Positions 29,762 to 38,772 are shown, numbered from the stretch's first letter. The stretch is 64,000 nucleotides of DNA from Streptococcus sp. SPS1 (GCF_030439915.1 NZ_JAQFJG010000005.1:1-64000), one strand, 5' to 3'. Notes: generated by a model not told the origin, from the letters alone. Numbers and translations are program-made.

Positions 29762-30304
29762 ATGAAAAAAGAAACCTTCACTGAAAAACTCATCAAACGC
29801 ATATACGGAATTTCTGGCCCTCTCGACGAACACAAACGACGCGAGGCTGATCGTATTGGCAATCAAGTCTTTATCATCCTCTTTTATCTGATGACGTTTG
29901 GGAATCTCATCCCCTTCGTCCTCGCTTATAAATACCCGCAAATTGTCGCTATCGGCTATCCTCTTGTGGTATTCGGCATTTCGATGATTTCTGCTCTCTA
30001 TGTGCTCTCCCAAACCAAAAAAACAGGGATTACAGCTATTGATCCAGATATGCTGAGCGAGAAAGAAAGTAAGCAACTACACTACCCTGGTATGAAAGCA
30101 GGTCTACTCTATGGATTAATGAGTTTTTTTTCAACCCCTCTTCTCCATATACTGCTAGGTGAGAGTCAGGATTATCTTCAGTCACTTCTCGCTTTTGAAA
30201 ATATTTTTTCAAGTATTCTCCAGTCTTTCTTCTTCGGAGTGATTATACAAATTATCATCTCCCGTCGCATTGCAAAAGCCAAGAAAGATCAGGATAATGA
30301 TTAG
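29762..30304 (+). CDS. DUF3278-like membrane protein
   Basis: A 180-residue protein starting MKKETFTEKLIKRIYGISGPLDEHKRREADRIG, followed by two membrane helices (about 36-55 and 58-80), a polar linker and two more hydrophobic segments, ending SRRIAKAKKDQDND. The N-terminal GPLDE-(x)n-EADRIG block followed by paired helices fits the DUF3278 family as I recall it. The function is not known. It lies 15 bp after the HTH gene and is co-transcribed. Its C-terminal half (from YPGMKAGLLYG) is repeated as the next gene. Confidence 0.75.
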   Translation: MKKETFTEKLIKRIYGISGPLDEHKRREADRIGNQVFIILFYLMTFGNLIPFVLAYKYPQIVAIGYPLVVFGISMISALYVLSQTKKTGITAIDPDMLSEKESKQLHYPGMKAGLLYGLMSFFSTPLLHILLGESQDYLQSLLAFENIFSSILQSFFFGVIIQIIISRRIAKAKKDQDND

Positions 30305-30314
30305 GAGAAAACTC

Positions 30315-30545
30315 ATGAAAAAAGAAAAGAAACAGTCACGTTATCCTGGTCTGAAAGCAGGTTCGATTTATGGAACAGTGATATTTTTTATAATTCCACT
30401 AACAAGTGAAAATCCAAATTTTATCAGTTCTCTTCTAAATACAAAACATATTTTTAAAACTATACTGGGAGCTTTCTTTTTCGGAGTGATGATACATATT
30501 GTCGACTCACTTCGTATTGCAAGAGCTAAAAAAGACCAGGATTAG
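30315..30545 (+). CDS. Small membrane protein, paralogue of the DUF3278 C-terminal half
   Basis: A 76-residue protein starting MKKEKKQSRYPGLKAGSIYG and ending DSLRIARAKKDQD, with two membrane helices. It matches the last 77 residues of the preceding protein in order and motif (YPG-KAG--YG; FFFGV-I-I; RRIA-AKKDQD), so it arose by partial duplication. TAGGAG precedes the ATG at 30315; the frame is open from 30270 but overlaps the upstream gene. Confidence 0.7.
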   Translation: MKKEKKQSRYPGLKAGSIYGTVIFFIIPLTSENPNFISSLLNTKHIFKTILGAFFFGVMIHIVDSLRIARAKKDQD

Positions 30546-30555
30546 GAGGTGCCTT

Positions 30556-30882
30556 ATGAAATCATTACTAACTTTACTGACCTATCATCTTTTGTTCAGT
30601 TCTCTGCTCATCTTCATCATCATTTCAGGGGACTTACCAATCAGAGAGATATTCCTCGTGCTAGTCTTTTTTCCAGCACTTAATAAAGTACTAACTTATC
30701 TAAAGATTAACTCCCCAAAAACGCGCACACTTAACTTAGCACTATACTTTATAATTCTATCTTTTCCACAACTGATGCTCGCCTCAAGCGGTTGGAAATA
30801 TTATTTACTGTTCACTATCGCTATCCTTTCTTCTATCACTTATCTTTATTATCTCTATCAATTCGTAAAAGAAAATCAGTAA
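30556..30882 (+). CDS. Small hydrophobic membrane protein, unknown
   Basis: A 108-residue protein with about four membrane helices and little polar sequence, starting MKSLLTLLTYHLLFSSLLIF and ending YQFVKENQ. AGGAGG precedes the ATG. Its end (ITYLYYLYQFVKENQ) resembles the tail at 31537-31647 (SLVYFYNFYQVVKEVNQK), so a second member of this family probably stood there. No function is recognised. Confidence 0.7.
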   Translation: MKSLLTLLTYHLLFSSLLIFIIISGDLPIREIFLVLVFFPALNKVLTYLKINSPKTRTLNLALYFIILSFPQLMLASSGWKYYLLFTIAILSSITYLYYLYQFVKENQ

Positions 30883-30908
30883 AACTGCTCATTTAGGAGG
30901 TTACTAGT

Positions 30909-31487
30909 ATGAAAAAAGATGACTTAACCACTCGCCTACTTCGAAATCTCTTTCATATCCAAGGCCCTTTTGATGAATGCCGGCAAGAAATTATCTACAA
31001 AGCCTGTGCCCGTTCCATGGTCCAAATCGTTTATTCTTCCTTCTTCCTCTTCTTGTTTTATCTGTTATTTGGACGCTTCATAGAGGCCGTTCGCTATGCC
31101 ATGCCCTACGTTTACTCTGGACTCATTTTTTTCATTACTTTAAAAACTCAAAGAGCCGTCAAAGAACTCCATCTGGAAAAAGATGACAAGTCAGAAATCA
31201 TCCTCAAAACCTACAGCAAAGGCCAAATCAAATTTCGAAGCTGGGTTGTGTTTATCGGTCTTCAGATTGTCCTCTTTACCCTACTCCTCTTTCATAAGGT
31301 CTTCGTTCAGCAGATGTCCTTTTCAGATTTTGTGAAGTTACTCACGCAATTCGACAAAAGTGTTCCTTTCCTGATGTATGGCCTGATTATCGGCAGCATT
31401 TTTGGAACCCTGACCTACGGATTTCTATCACTACAAGAGGAGAAGACTCCTAAAAATACCAAACAGAAGGAGAAAAGCAATCAATGA
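30909..31487 (+). CDS. Second DUF3278-like membrane protein
   Basis: A 192-residue protein starting MKKDDLTTRLLRNLFHIQGPFDE. The N-terminal GPFDE-(x)n-I block and four membrane helices (two near 35-75, two near 118-170) mirror the protein at 29762. TAGGAGG precedes the start. It ends with a Lys-rich tail (KNTKQKEKSNQ) and overlaps the following gpo remnant by 4 bp (ATGA). Confidence 0.75.
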   Translation: MKKDDLTTRLLRNLFHIQGPFDECRQEIIYKACARSMVQIVYSSFFLFLFYLLFGRFIEAVRYAMPYVYSGLIFFITLKTQRAVKELHLEKDDKSEIILKTYSKGQIKFRSWVVFIGLQIVLFTLLLFHKVFVQQMSFSDFVKLLTQFDKSVPFLMYGLIIGSIFGTLTYGFLSLQEEKTPKNTKQKEKSNQ

Positions 31488-31647
31488 CTACACTATACGA
31501 TTTTTCAGTCTTAAATCAAGACAATCAAGAAACCCCATCCAATGGAAATTTCCAATATTCCTAGTCGTAACCATCATCTCAAGTTTGGTCTACTTCTATA
31601 ACTTTTATCAAGTAGTTAAAGAAGTAAATCAAAAACAGTTGATTTAG
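31484..31647 (+). pseudogene. Scar: glutathione-peroxidase 5' fragment joined to a membrane-protein 3' fragment
   Basis: From the ATG at 31484 the first 18 codons (MTTLYDFSVLNQDNQETP) match the start of the intact glutathione peroxidase at 45868 in 17 of 18 residues and about 89% of bases. The homology stops at about 31537. There the other frame continues as the end of a membrane protein (FPIFLVVTIISSLVYFYNFY ... EVNQKQLI, stop at 31645-31647), similar to the tail of the gene at 30556. The gpo frame stops at 31562-31564. Neither fragment is functional as a full gene. The AAGGAG before the ATG shows that a gpo-like gene once followed this cluster. Confidence 0.8.
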
Positions 31648-31680
31648 GAGATTACTCCCATAATTTCTCATTTTATAGAC

Positions 31681-31720
31681 AAATAATCCCATCCAGCTCA
31701 TGCTAGATGGGATTATTTTA
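31681..31720. terminator. Bidirectional terminator between the DUF3278 cluster and regR
   Basis: ATAATCCCATC (31683-31693) pairs with GATGGGATTAT (31706-31716), with A before and TTTTA after. Confidence 0.85.
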
Positions 31721-31757
31721 TTTCTTAACAGAGGTTGCCAGTTATTTCCCTTTCATC

Positions 31758-32759
31758 TTAGAAAGTCGACTCTTTCCAACTCACACTACAATCCAAGACT
31801 TGTTGCCTTTCTTCTTGATTGAGGCCTTCAATCTGGTCAATCAAAATCTTTGTAGCCTGTTGTCCTTCTTCAAAGGCGGGCTGAACCAACGTCGAAACAC
31901 TTGGAGAAGAAAAGCAAGTCCACTCCGTATTGTCAAAACCAATCAACCCAACTTGTGGCAAGTTATAATTCAACTCTTTGATAACGGTAAAGACTGGAGG
32001 TAGGGCCCAACAGTTAGGAACAAATACCAGAGTTTTTTCATCGGGATTGATTTCTTTTTGTAAAAATTCCTTAATTTGTTCCAAATTCGTATGCTTATCT
32101 TCAATGGTTAGCCTAGCGTGGCGCATATTAGCATCTGTTAAAGCATCCACAAAACCACTTGCCCGCTCAATCCGAGTACTCAAACGACTCGTATCCGCTG
32201 TAATCAAGAGAAAATGCTCATAACCTTTTTCGATACAGGACTGGGTCATATCATAAACGGCATCATAGTTATTGGTTTTGACCCAGCTAGTCCGGTGTTC
32301 ATAGAGCCGACTATCAAAAAAGACCATTTTCTTCTTTTTCTCATCGATGATACGAGAATATTTTCGGAAATTAGAGGTAGGCTGAATAATAAAGCCGTCT
32401 ACTCCCAAGAGAAGCATGCTTTCAATATACCTGTCCTCACTCTCTTGGCTGTAGTTACTATTTCCTATCATTACCTGGTAGCCATTCTGGCTGGCGATAT
32501 CCTCAATTCCCTTAACAATTTGGGTTGAGAAACTGTTGGTAATATCACCAATCAAAACACCAATTAATTTTGTTCGTTTGGAGTTTAAGCTACGCGCAAC
32601 AATGCTCGGTTTGTAATTTGTTTCATGAATAACTTTTTTAATCTTTTCACGTGTCTCTTGGGACATTTTTTCATATTTCCCGTTTAGGTAAAATGACACG
32701 GTTGTTTTCGATGTCTGAGCCATTTCTGCAATATCTTTTATGGTCAGTTTCTTCTCCAA
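31758..32759 (-). CDS. regR: LacI-family regulator RegR of the hyaluronan locus
   Basis: A 333-residue regulator with an N-terminal LacI helix-turn-helix (LTIKDIAEMAQTSKTTVSFYLNG), the hinge YKPSIVARSLNSKRT, then a periplasmic-binding-type effector domain (about 60-330). RegR represses the hyaluronate lyase and PTS/Ugl genes. I place the start at the TTG at 32759 because AGGAGG lies 9 bp before it and the family begins there; the frame is open to 32825 but overlaps the end of the next gene. Candidate operators (AAACCGGTTTA) lie at 38793-38808, 38981-38994 and, as a variant, near 45720. Confidence 0.92.
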   Translation of the reverse strand: MEKKLTIKDIAEMAQTSKTTVSFYLNGKYEKMSQETREKIKKVIHETNYKPSIVARSLNSKRTKLIGVLIGDITNSFSTQIVKGIEDIASQNGYQVMIGNSNYSQESEDRYIESMLLLGVDGFIIQPTSNFRKYSRIIDEKKKKMVFFDSRLYEHRTSWVKTNNYDAVYDMTQSCIEKGYEHFLLITADTSRLSTRIERASGFVDALTDANMRHARLTIEDKHTNLEQIKEFLQKEINPDEKTLVFVPNCWALPPVFTVIKELNYNLPQVGLIGFDNTEWTCFSSPSVSTLVQPAFEEGQQATKILIDQIEGLNQEERQQVLDCSVSWKESTF

Positions 32760-32818
32760 TCTAAAACACCTCCTACTAATACCCATTATAACATATTCAC
32801 TATTCAAAACGTCTATTT

Positions 32819-34720
32819 CTAGCACTGCAAGCGAATCATTCTCTCATTTATTTTATCATATACTAGACATTTTCCACGCATTTTTGTTCCGTCAACGAGG
32901 CATAATTTTTCACCTACACAAATATCCTCGCTTAATAACAGAATCAGCTTGTCTGTTTCGTCATTTTTCACTTCAAAAGCCAGAGCATTTTCTACTTGAT
33001 GACCATCTGTCTGGTAGACAGAATGACGGATGATTTCAAAACTCTCATGCGCAATGATTGTATAATCCAGCATCTGATTCTCAAAGAATTGGTGTTTGGT
33101 GAGTTTGCTACTTTTTTCAAGCTCATTGTATTTAGGAGAAATGATCGTAGCTTCCAAATCAAAATCAACTTCACTCCATAGTTTCAACTGATTGATTTTC
33201 CCATCTTGATAGGTCACATCCTTGTCAAGGATAAACTGAGTCAACGCCTCATGCTGACCTTGACACCTGATATCATCTACCAAGAGCCATACATCCTCTG
33301 CCAACATGAGGATTTTTCTCCTGTGAAGATAAGGCAAATCAGGTTCTGCTGACAAATAAGCCCCCTCAATATAATGCACTCCCTCTCTTTCTTTGTGGTG
33401 ACAGAACAGGGAGTGAGGATAGTATTCATATTCCCAGGATCCCACGATCCTTTCTGGAGCTTTCCCATCTACTATACAGGTCGAATGACTCCAAGCACTC
33501 TTTAAGAGATAACGTTCATCTACCTCCCGATAAGAATAACGCCCAGCATCTATGAAAATCGGTTGGCCTTGATACTGTAAGCAAAAACTATTCTCGTCAC
33601 TATGGCTATGGGCACTTCCCAGCGGACCGTTTTTAAAAAATAGATAACGATGTTCATCCTTAATGCAAACATGCCCAGAATCTTCAAAGCTCCTGAACTT
33701 AGGCTGCCAAGCTCTCTTTTCAAATTCCTGCAGTCGCTTGACCTTTTCTCGCCCCAGGAACAGGAGGCTAAGTAAATCGACTTTAACATCCAGACCGTTA
33801 AGAAGGTCTTCCTTGTTCAAAACCATAGCAGACAGGCTCAAAATCTCTGTCGTTTCTGTAGAATCGCTATCACCAAAAGCCAAGGTCCGTCCATCTAGAC
33901 CTGTCATCATTTGAATGTAAGTCGCCATCTTTTCCAGCAGCTCTTGAAAGCTATCTTGCAAGTCCGGAAGCAAGAGACACAAGTCCAGCAAGGCTTTATA
34001 AACCTCTACATGATAGAGAATCGACTGTTCAAACTGACTTCCATCCTCTAAAATCTGCGTCTCGATCTGCTGTTTCAACTCCTTTGAAGCAAAATGGTAA
34101 GCTTCTTCTAGGTCCATCTTATCTGAAAAGAAATGATAGGTTGCAAGTATCGGAATCGTTTGTAAAATCCCCCAGTTACTAAGGGTGTACTTGGCGCGAT
34201 AATGGCTTTTCATAAAGTCAATCTGCTTTTCTAGACTGACCAAAATTTTCTCTAGTTCTTCCTCCTCTAGCAAGTCAAATTTCAAGAGGAGCAAGAGTAG
34301 TTTCAACCAAGTAAAGGAACGAATACCCGTATCCAAGGTTCTAGTCATCAAAGATTGAGGACGAAATTCTCTCACCTGCTCAATCCAGTCAAATAGAAAG
34401 AACTTGCACTTTTGGATATAGCCCTTATCTCCTTCTACCAGGTACCCTATCATAAACTGCAAGAGATATTCTTGTCGATTGAGCATATAAGCCCATTCTG
34501 GATCATCTTCAAATACTTGATTCCACACCATCGGCTGGATTTGATGGATTTTTGAACAAGGTTCCATATCCCAAGGACTATCAAACATAAAACGATTGTC
34601 CATCAAGCGTTCAAGGGAACGCTTGACTTTCTCATAGTCTTGTGAACAGTGGGACAAGATATAATCACGATATTGATCCCCATCAATTCTTTCAAAAAAT
34701 TGTCTTCTTTCTTCTTTCAT
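32819..34720 (-). CDS. Heparinase II/III-family oligohyaluronate lyase
   Basis: A 633-residue protein without signal peptide, hence intracellular. It has an N-terminal alpha-helical toroid (about 1-330) and a C-terminal beta-sandwich with the heparinase II/III region: GHVCIKDEHRYLFFKNGPLG then SAHSHSDENSFCLQYQGQPI (His and Asp/Glu near the active site) and GRYSYREVDERYLLKSAWSHST. Family members cleave uronic-acid-containing oligosaccharides by beta-elimination. Here it likely cuts imported hyaluronan oligosaccharides before Ugl. It is the last gene of the PTS-ugl operon. Confidence 0.82.
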   Translation of the reverse strand: MKEERRQFFERIDGDQYRDYILSHCSQDYEKVKRSLERLMDNRFMFDSPWDMEPCSKIHQIQPMVWNQVFEDDPEWAYMLNRQEYLLQFMIGYLVEGDKGYIQKCKFFLFDWIEQVREFRPQSLMTRTLDTGIRSFTWLKLLLLLLKFDLLEEEELEKILVSLEKQIDFMKSHYRAKYTLSNWGILQTIPILATYHFFSDKMDLEEAYHFASKELKQQIETQILEDGSQFEQSILYHVEVYKALLDLCLLLPDLQDSFQELLEKMATYIQMMTGLDGRTLAFGDSDSTETTEILSLSAMVLNKEDLLNGLDVKVDLLSLLFLGREKVKRLQEFEKRAWQPKFRSFEDSGHVCIKDEHRYLFFKNGPLGSAHSHSDENSFCLQYQGQPIFIDAGRYSYREVDERYLLKSAWSHSTCIVDGKAPERIVGSWEYEYYPHSLFCHHKEREGVHYIEGAYLSAEPDLPYLHRRKILMLAEDVWLLVDDIRCQGQHEALTQFILDKDVTYQDGKINQLKLWSEVDFDLEATIISPKYNELEKSSKLTKHQFFENQMLDYTIIAHESFEIIRHSVYQTDGHQVENALAFEVKNDETDKLILLLSEDICVGEKLCLVDGTKMRGKCLVYDKINERMIRLQC

Positions 34721-34741
34721 TATCTATTACCAGAAAAAGAA

Positions 34742-35035
34742 CTACTTAAAAAGCAGTTCTTTTGTCTTTCCCATTACACTTTCCTTTTCTACATAGATGA
34801 CCACACCTTTTGCAATCTGCAAGGAGACCAAGTCATCTTTGATAGAAATGATTTTTCCATGAATTCCAGACAATAACAACACTTCATCACCAGATGTTAA
34901 AGAAGCTAAATACTCTTTTCGTTGCTCCATCTGTTTGCGAAGCAACTTTTGCTGACGAATAGAATGAAAGCTTGACAGTAAAAGGGGGCTCACTGCCAAG
35001 ACAATCACTATTCCATAAAACAATGTTGTATCCAT
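34742..35035 (-). CDS. YajC-like protein of the PTS operon
   Basis: A 97-residue protein with one N-terminal membrane helix (about 5-23) and a short soluble domain, LTSGDEVLLLSGIHGKIISI, matching the YajC family fold. YajC paralogues are common inside mannose-family PTS operons in streptococci, where their role is unclear; this is not the Sec-associated copy by context. It abuts the IID gene (sharing base 35035). Confidence 0.8.
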   Translation of the reverse strand: MDTTLFYGIVIVLAVSPLLLSSFHSIRQQKLLRKQMEQRKEYLASLTSGDEVLLLSGIHGKIISIKDDLVSLQIAKGVVIYVEKESVMGKTKELLFK

Positions 35036-35853
35036 TAAGCTAGAATCTTAAGCCAGCTTCCGATAATTCCGATGATAACTGTTAAAATAACGAGTTTATA
35101 TGTTGTCCATTTCTTTTCTTTGATCAAGTAGTAAACTAAAAGTGTAAATAGGGCTGGTAGAAGAGCTGGAGCAACCTTATCAAGCATTCCCTGAATACTT
35201 ACGATACTTTGTTTGGTATCTGCTTTAACTTCCCCTGCAGCAAAGGTGATCGGCACCATAATCTTAACAGATGTCGCTGCCAAACCAGCAATTACGGTTA
35301 CACCAATAATATTGGCAATACGAGAAATCGTTGCCATCTGCTCACTTAGTTTATCAATCACAGTCGTTCCTAGTTTGTATCCATACAGACCAGTTGACAA
35401 TTTAATCGCTGTTAAAATCGTATTCATCGCTAGGAAGAACAAGATTGGACCGACAACCAGGCCTTCTTGAGCAAAAGAAGCGGCGATGGTTGAGAACAAT
35501 GGAGCTAAACAGAATTGAGAAAGAGAATCCCCAATACCTGCCAATGGCCCCATCAAGGCCATCTTGATGCTACGTGTCTCTTTTGCCGGACGGCCATTTT
35601 CCAACATTACAAGGTGCAAACTGGTAATAAAAGGTAGGAAGTGTGGGTTGGTATTATAGAATTCACAGTTTTCTTCCAAGGCTTGGTAGAAACCTTCCTG
35701 ATCCTCTCCATAGTGTTTTTTCAAAGCAGGATACATCACATTGGCATATCCCAACCCTTGATAGTTACTATAGTTAAATCCATTTTGACAAAAGAATGCC
35801 CGCAAAGACGTTTTAAGATAATCACGTTTTGTTAATTTGTTAGATCCAGTCAT
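35035..35853 (-). CDS. PTS mannose-family IID component (hyaluronan disaccharide)
   Basis: A 272-residue membrane protein. Typical IID motifs are FFCQNGFNYSNYQGLGYANV, FYNTNPHFLPFITSLHLVML, KMALMGPLAGIGDSLSQF and SKGLYG-type STGLYGYKLG. With IIC it forms the sugar channel. Context (Ugl, RegR, hysA) makes unsaturated hyaluronan disaccharide the likely substrate. It overlaps the IIC gene by 14 bp. Confidence 0.9.
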   Translation of the reverse strand: MTGSNKLTKRDYLKTSLRAFFCQNGFNYSNYQGLGYANVMYPALKKHYGEDQEGFYQALEENCEFYNTNPHFLPFITSLHLVMLENGRPAKETRSIKMALMGPLAGIGDSLSQFCLAPLFSTIAASFAQEGLVVGPILFFLAMNTILTAIKLSTGLYGYKLGTTVIDKLSEQMATISRIANIIGVTVIAGLAATSVKIMVPITFAAGEVKADTKQSIVSIQGMLDKVAPALLPALFTLLVYYLIKEKKWTTYKLVILTVIIGIIGSWLKILA

Positions 35854-36619
35854 CGTGTGCTTCCTCCTCTACCACATGATTCGCTGTTTTTGGCTTGTTA
35901 TAAAATTCAATCAAAGCAAAGATAGTACCTACAATTGCAATACCAATTGTTGGGATGTTTAGATAAGCTGCACAAACATATCCCAACAAGACAAAGGGAA
36001 TCAACTCTTTCTTAGCCATCACTGACAAGATCATCGCAAAACCGATAGCTGGGAGCATTTTACCAGCAACTGTCAAACCTGTAAGCAATACTGGTGGAAT
36101 GTAGTCTACGAGTTTCAACAAGGTATCCATTGAAAGGGCACCCAAGCAACCCAAGGTAAATCCAATAAAGGCAAACAACCAAATTGTTGCATTTAGAGTG
36201 AACTTGAATTTCTTCAAATTATGGTTTTTCAAGTGCTTCATCGCCGTTTCAGGCGCACCAGCACGTACAGTGTAGGCAAAAGTTTGTAAGAATTGAATCG
36301 CCACAGCAATCGGAGTAGAGAGGGCAAGAGCCGCTTCTGGACTGACTTTACCAGCACTAGTGATAGCCATCAAGGTACCAAAGATACCAGGTCCGATTGG
36401 GTTTGGTGGAACAGTACCTCCAGCACCAACACCGAATCCCATATAAGCCAATTCACCAATAGCTCCCATTGCAAGAGCAGTAGGCAAATCACCTAGAATA
36501 ATTCCGACACCAAATGACAGAACAATGCATCTATTGGTGTAAATTCCTAACAGCATTCCACTAAAACAGAAAGCTGTCCATAATCCAATTAAAATCGCTT
36601 GAAATACATTAATCGACAT
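35840..36619 (-). CDS. PTS mannose-family IIC component
   Basis: A 259-residue polytopic membrane protein with the family block MGAIGELAYMGFGVGAGGTVPPNPI and VLLTGLTVAGKMLPAIGFAM. It partners the IID protein and transports the sugar during phosphorylation. Co-transcribed with IIB upstream and IID downstream. Confidence 0.9.
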   Translation of the reverse strand: MSINVFQAILIGLWTAFCFSGMLLGIYTNRCIVLSFGVGIILGDLPTALAMGAIGELAYMGFGVGAGGTVPPNPIGPGIFGTLMAITSAGKVSPEAALALSTPIAVAIQFLQTFAYTVRAGAPETAMKHLKNHNLKKFKFTLNATIWLFAFIGFTLGCLGALSMDTLLKLVDYIPPVLLTGLTVAGKMLPAIGFAMILSVMAKKELIPFVLLGYVCAAYLNIPTIGIAIVGTIFALIEFYNKPKTANHVVEEEAHDDWI

Positions 36620-36633
36620 AACGATCTCCTCTT

Positions 36634-37125
36634 TTAAATATAGTCCATAATGTTGACTTCAACAGCTCCATCATTTCCTGTTGGAGTTGTTTTCGTATTA
36701 AATGTTACTTGATAAGTTTGGTTCAATTCCTTGAGGGCTGCCTTGTCCTCTTCACCCAGGAAGATGGAGCGTGTCACTTGCTCTTTACCAGGGGCATTGT
36801 GAATGTTCCCAATATTGACTTCTTCAATAGGGACACCACCTTCTACCAAGGTTAAAGCGTCCTTCACATCCTTTACAACGATAAAGATCGTTTGAGCAGG
36901 ATTGGCCTTGTGAATGATATCAATCACCTTTTGCAAAGGGAAGAAACGCATGGCAACTGAGTCTGGCACAACTGTTTTCATCAGAGTTTGTTGCATCTTG
37001 TCCGTGCTTACTTCGTCATTGGCAACAATGACCGTATTACAACCTAGGTATTTTACCCAAAGTTGTCCTTGCCCATGAATCAACCGTTCATCGATACGGG
37101 TCATAATAATATTTGGCATTGTCAT
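36634..37125 (-). CDS. PTS mannose-family IIB component
   Basis: A 163-residue cytosolic phosphocarrier. The phosphorylated histidine lies in RIDERLIHGQG (His17 from the first Met, His15 if the second Met is used). It passes phosphate from IIA to the incoming sugar. The fold-typical VANDEVSTDKMQQTLMK and GGVPIEEVNIGNIH segments are present. Confidence 0.9.
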   Translation of the reverse strand: MTMPNIIMTRIDERLIHGQGQLWVKYLGCNTVIVANDEVSTDKMQQTLMKTVVPDSVAMRFFPLQKVIDIIHKANPAQTIFIVVKDVKDALTLVEGGVPIEEVNIGNIHNAPGKEQVTRSIFLGEEDKAALKELNQTYQVTFNTKTTPTGNDGAVEVNIMDYI

Positions 37126-37135
37126 ATTTCTCCTC

Positions 37136-38326
37136 CTACCAATATAGGTTCCAATCCTTGTAGAAACGGATAAGGGCTTCTAGGTAATAGTAGTCACCCC
37201 AGATATTGCCTTCGTCCACTCCTTTACCTGAATGCCATGAGTACACACCGTGGAGGAGACTTGTCCCACCAGGGGTAAATTGATCATTTGCATAATGTTC
37301 GATCAAAGAACGAAGCATGGCATGCATAGCATGTTTATAAATATCTTTGTCAGCATCCACCTCTGGGAGATGTTTTAGCATTTCATGAATCCCACAGACA
37401 GCGATAGCTGTTGCTGAAGAATCTCGTGATTGATCACTACCATCATTAAAAATCAAATCCCAATAAGAAACATGATCTTTTGGCAGACGATTCAAGAAAT
37501 AATTGGTTACACCCTTAAACAAGTCAAAGCAGGACTCGTCTTTCAGGTGACGATAAGTCAAAGGAATACCATAGACTCCCCATGATTGACCACGTGCCCA
37601 GCATGAATCATCACTATACCCTTGTCTCGTTACACCTTTAAGGGGTTGACCTGTCTCAGGATCAAAGTAGAAGGTGTGGAAGGACGAAGCGTCATCACGG
37701 ATTACATTATTAGCTGAAACATAGAAATGGCTTTCTGCAATATCGTAGTATTTTTGATCGCCTGTTTCTTGATAAGCAAAGAATAAGAGTTGGATGTTGA
37801 GCAAGCAGTCGATAATCAAACGGTAATGCTCTTTCTTGCCCAAGTCTCCCCAAGCTTGAATAAAACCACCTTTTTCTTGATAGCGTTCAATCAACTTATC
37901 TGCAGCTTTCAAGGCTGCCTCTCTGGCCTCTCCATCTCCATTTATCTTATATTCAGCCATACAAGACGGTGTGTACAAGAAGCCGAGATCATGGTGATCC
38001 AATTCTACTCTCTTATTGACACGATCCAGGAAAGAAAGAACATTTTTATGAGCGATGTTTTTAAATTCATCCTGTTGACTGTATTCATAAGCCAACCACA
38101 GTTCTCCTGTCCAGAAACCATTGGTCCATTCCGTATTATCCATGATTGGATAGACATTATCAAAGGTAGCTGGCGTCGGGAAATCTTCCTTGAAATAGTC
38201 AAGGTTGAGTTCTAACTGCCGAATAACCTTATCGATTGCCTGGCCGACTTCTTCTTTCGTCAGAAGTGGTACTTCTAAGAAGCGCTCAGGCGATTTTATT
38301 TCTTCAATCGTAACCTTTTTTATCAT
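37136..38326 (-). CDS. ugl: Unsaturated glucuronyl hydrolase (GH88)
   Basis: A 396-residue cytosolic enzyme that hydrates the 4,5-unsaturated glucuronic acid of lyase-made hyaluronan disaccharides, releasing the uronate for the KDG route and GlcNAc (as phosphate). The (alpha/alpha)6-barrel signatures are present: WTNGFWTGELWLAYE, HHD113LGFLY, IID173CLLN and RGQSWGVYG; the two aspartates are at the positions reported for streptococcal UGL. It lies between the IIA and IIB genes, showing uptake and cleavage are co-expressed. Confidence 0.94.
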   Translation of the reverse strand: MIKKVTIEEIKSPERFLEVPLLTKEEVGQAIDKVIRQLELNLDYFKEDFPTPATFDNVYPIMDNTEWTNGFWTGELWLAYEYSQQDEFKNIAHKNVLSFLDRVNKRVELDHHDLGFLYTPSCMAEYKINGDGEAREAALKAADKLIERYQEKGGFIQAWGDLGKKEHYRLIIDCLLNIQLLFFAYQETGDQKYYDIAESHFYVSANNVIRDDASSFHTFYFDPETGQPLKGVTRQGYSDDSCWARGQSWGVYGIPLTYRHLKDESCFDLFKGVTNYFLNRLPKDHVSYWDLIFNDGSDQSRDSSATAIAVCGIHEMLKHLPEVDADKDIYKHAMHAMLRSLIEHYANDQFTPGGTSLLHGVYSWHSGKGVDEGNIWGDYYYLEALIRFYKDWNLYW

Positions 38327-38337
38327 TCTTTTACCCT

Positions 38338-38772
38338 TTAAATACCCGATTCGAAATCTTCTTCCTCTTCCTCTGCATCCGTTGAAAACAATTCTTTACC
38401 ATTTACGACTCCGCCCTGAGCCGCCACTACTGATTTATTAACAACCTCATCAAAGCTATGAGCCATTCTAGCAAAGACTGCTTCCATTAACATAGCTAAG
38501 TTCAAACCCGAGAGAACATTCATTGTTTTGGCTGGATTTTCTCCCATTATGGTAGAAGAAACCTTGAATGGCGATCCTCCCAAGAGATCACTTAGGATTA
38601 AAACTTCTTCTTCATTTGAAATTGCAAGTAAGATTTTTTGCTTGAGTTCATCTGCTGACATTCCTTCCACAAAGTCAATCGCCTCTACATTTTCTTGATT
38701 GCCTGCAATCAATTGTAAAGAACTATAAATCCCTGTGGCAAAATGTCCATGCCCTACAAGTACAATTTTCAT
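38338..38772 (-). CDS. PTS mannose-family IIA component
   Basis: A 144-residue cytosolic protein with the family start MKIVLVGHGHFATGIYSSLQ, where a histidine (His10) accepts phosphate from HPr, and LSDLLGGSPFKVSS. First gene of the minus-strand operon IIA-ugl-IIB-IIC-IID-yajC-lyase. AAAGGAG precedes the start. Confidence 0.9.
   Translation of the reverse strand: MKIVLVGHGHFATGIYSSLQLIAGNQENVEAIDFVEGMSADELKQKILLAISNEEEVLILSDLLGGSPFKVSSTIMGENPAKTMNVLSGLNLAMLMEAVFARMAHSFDEVVNKSVVAAQGGVVNGKELFSTDAEEEEEDFESGI

Noticed and set aside
29516..30076. 186-residue minus-strand frame
   Set aside because: It is antisense to the HTH and first DUF3278 genes, which have promoters, ribosome-binding sites and recognisable domains.
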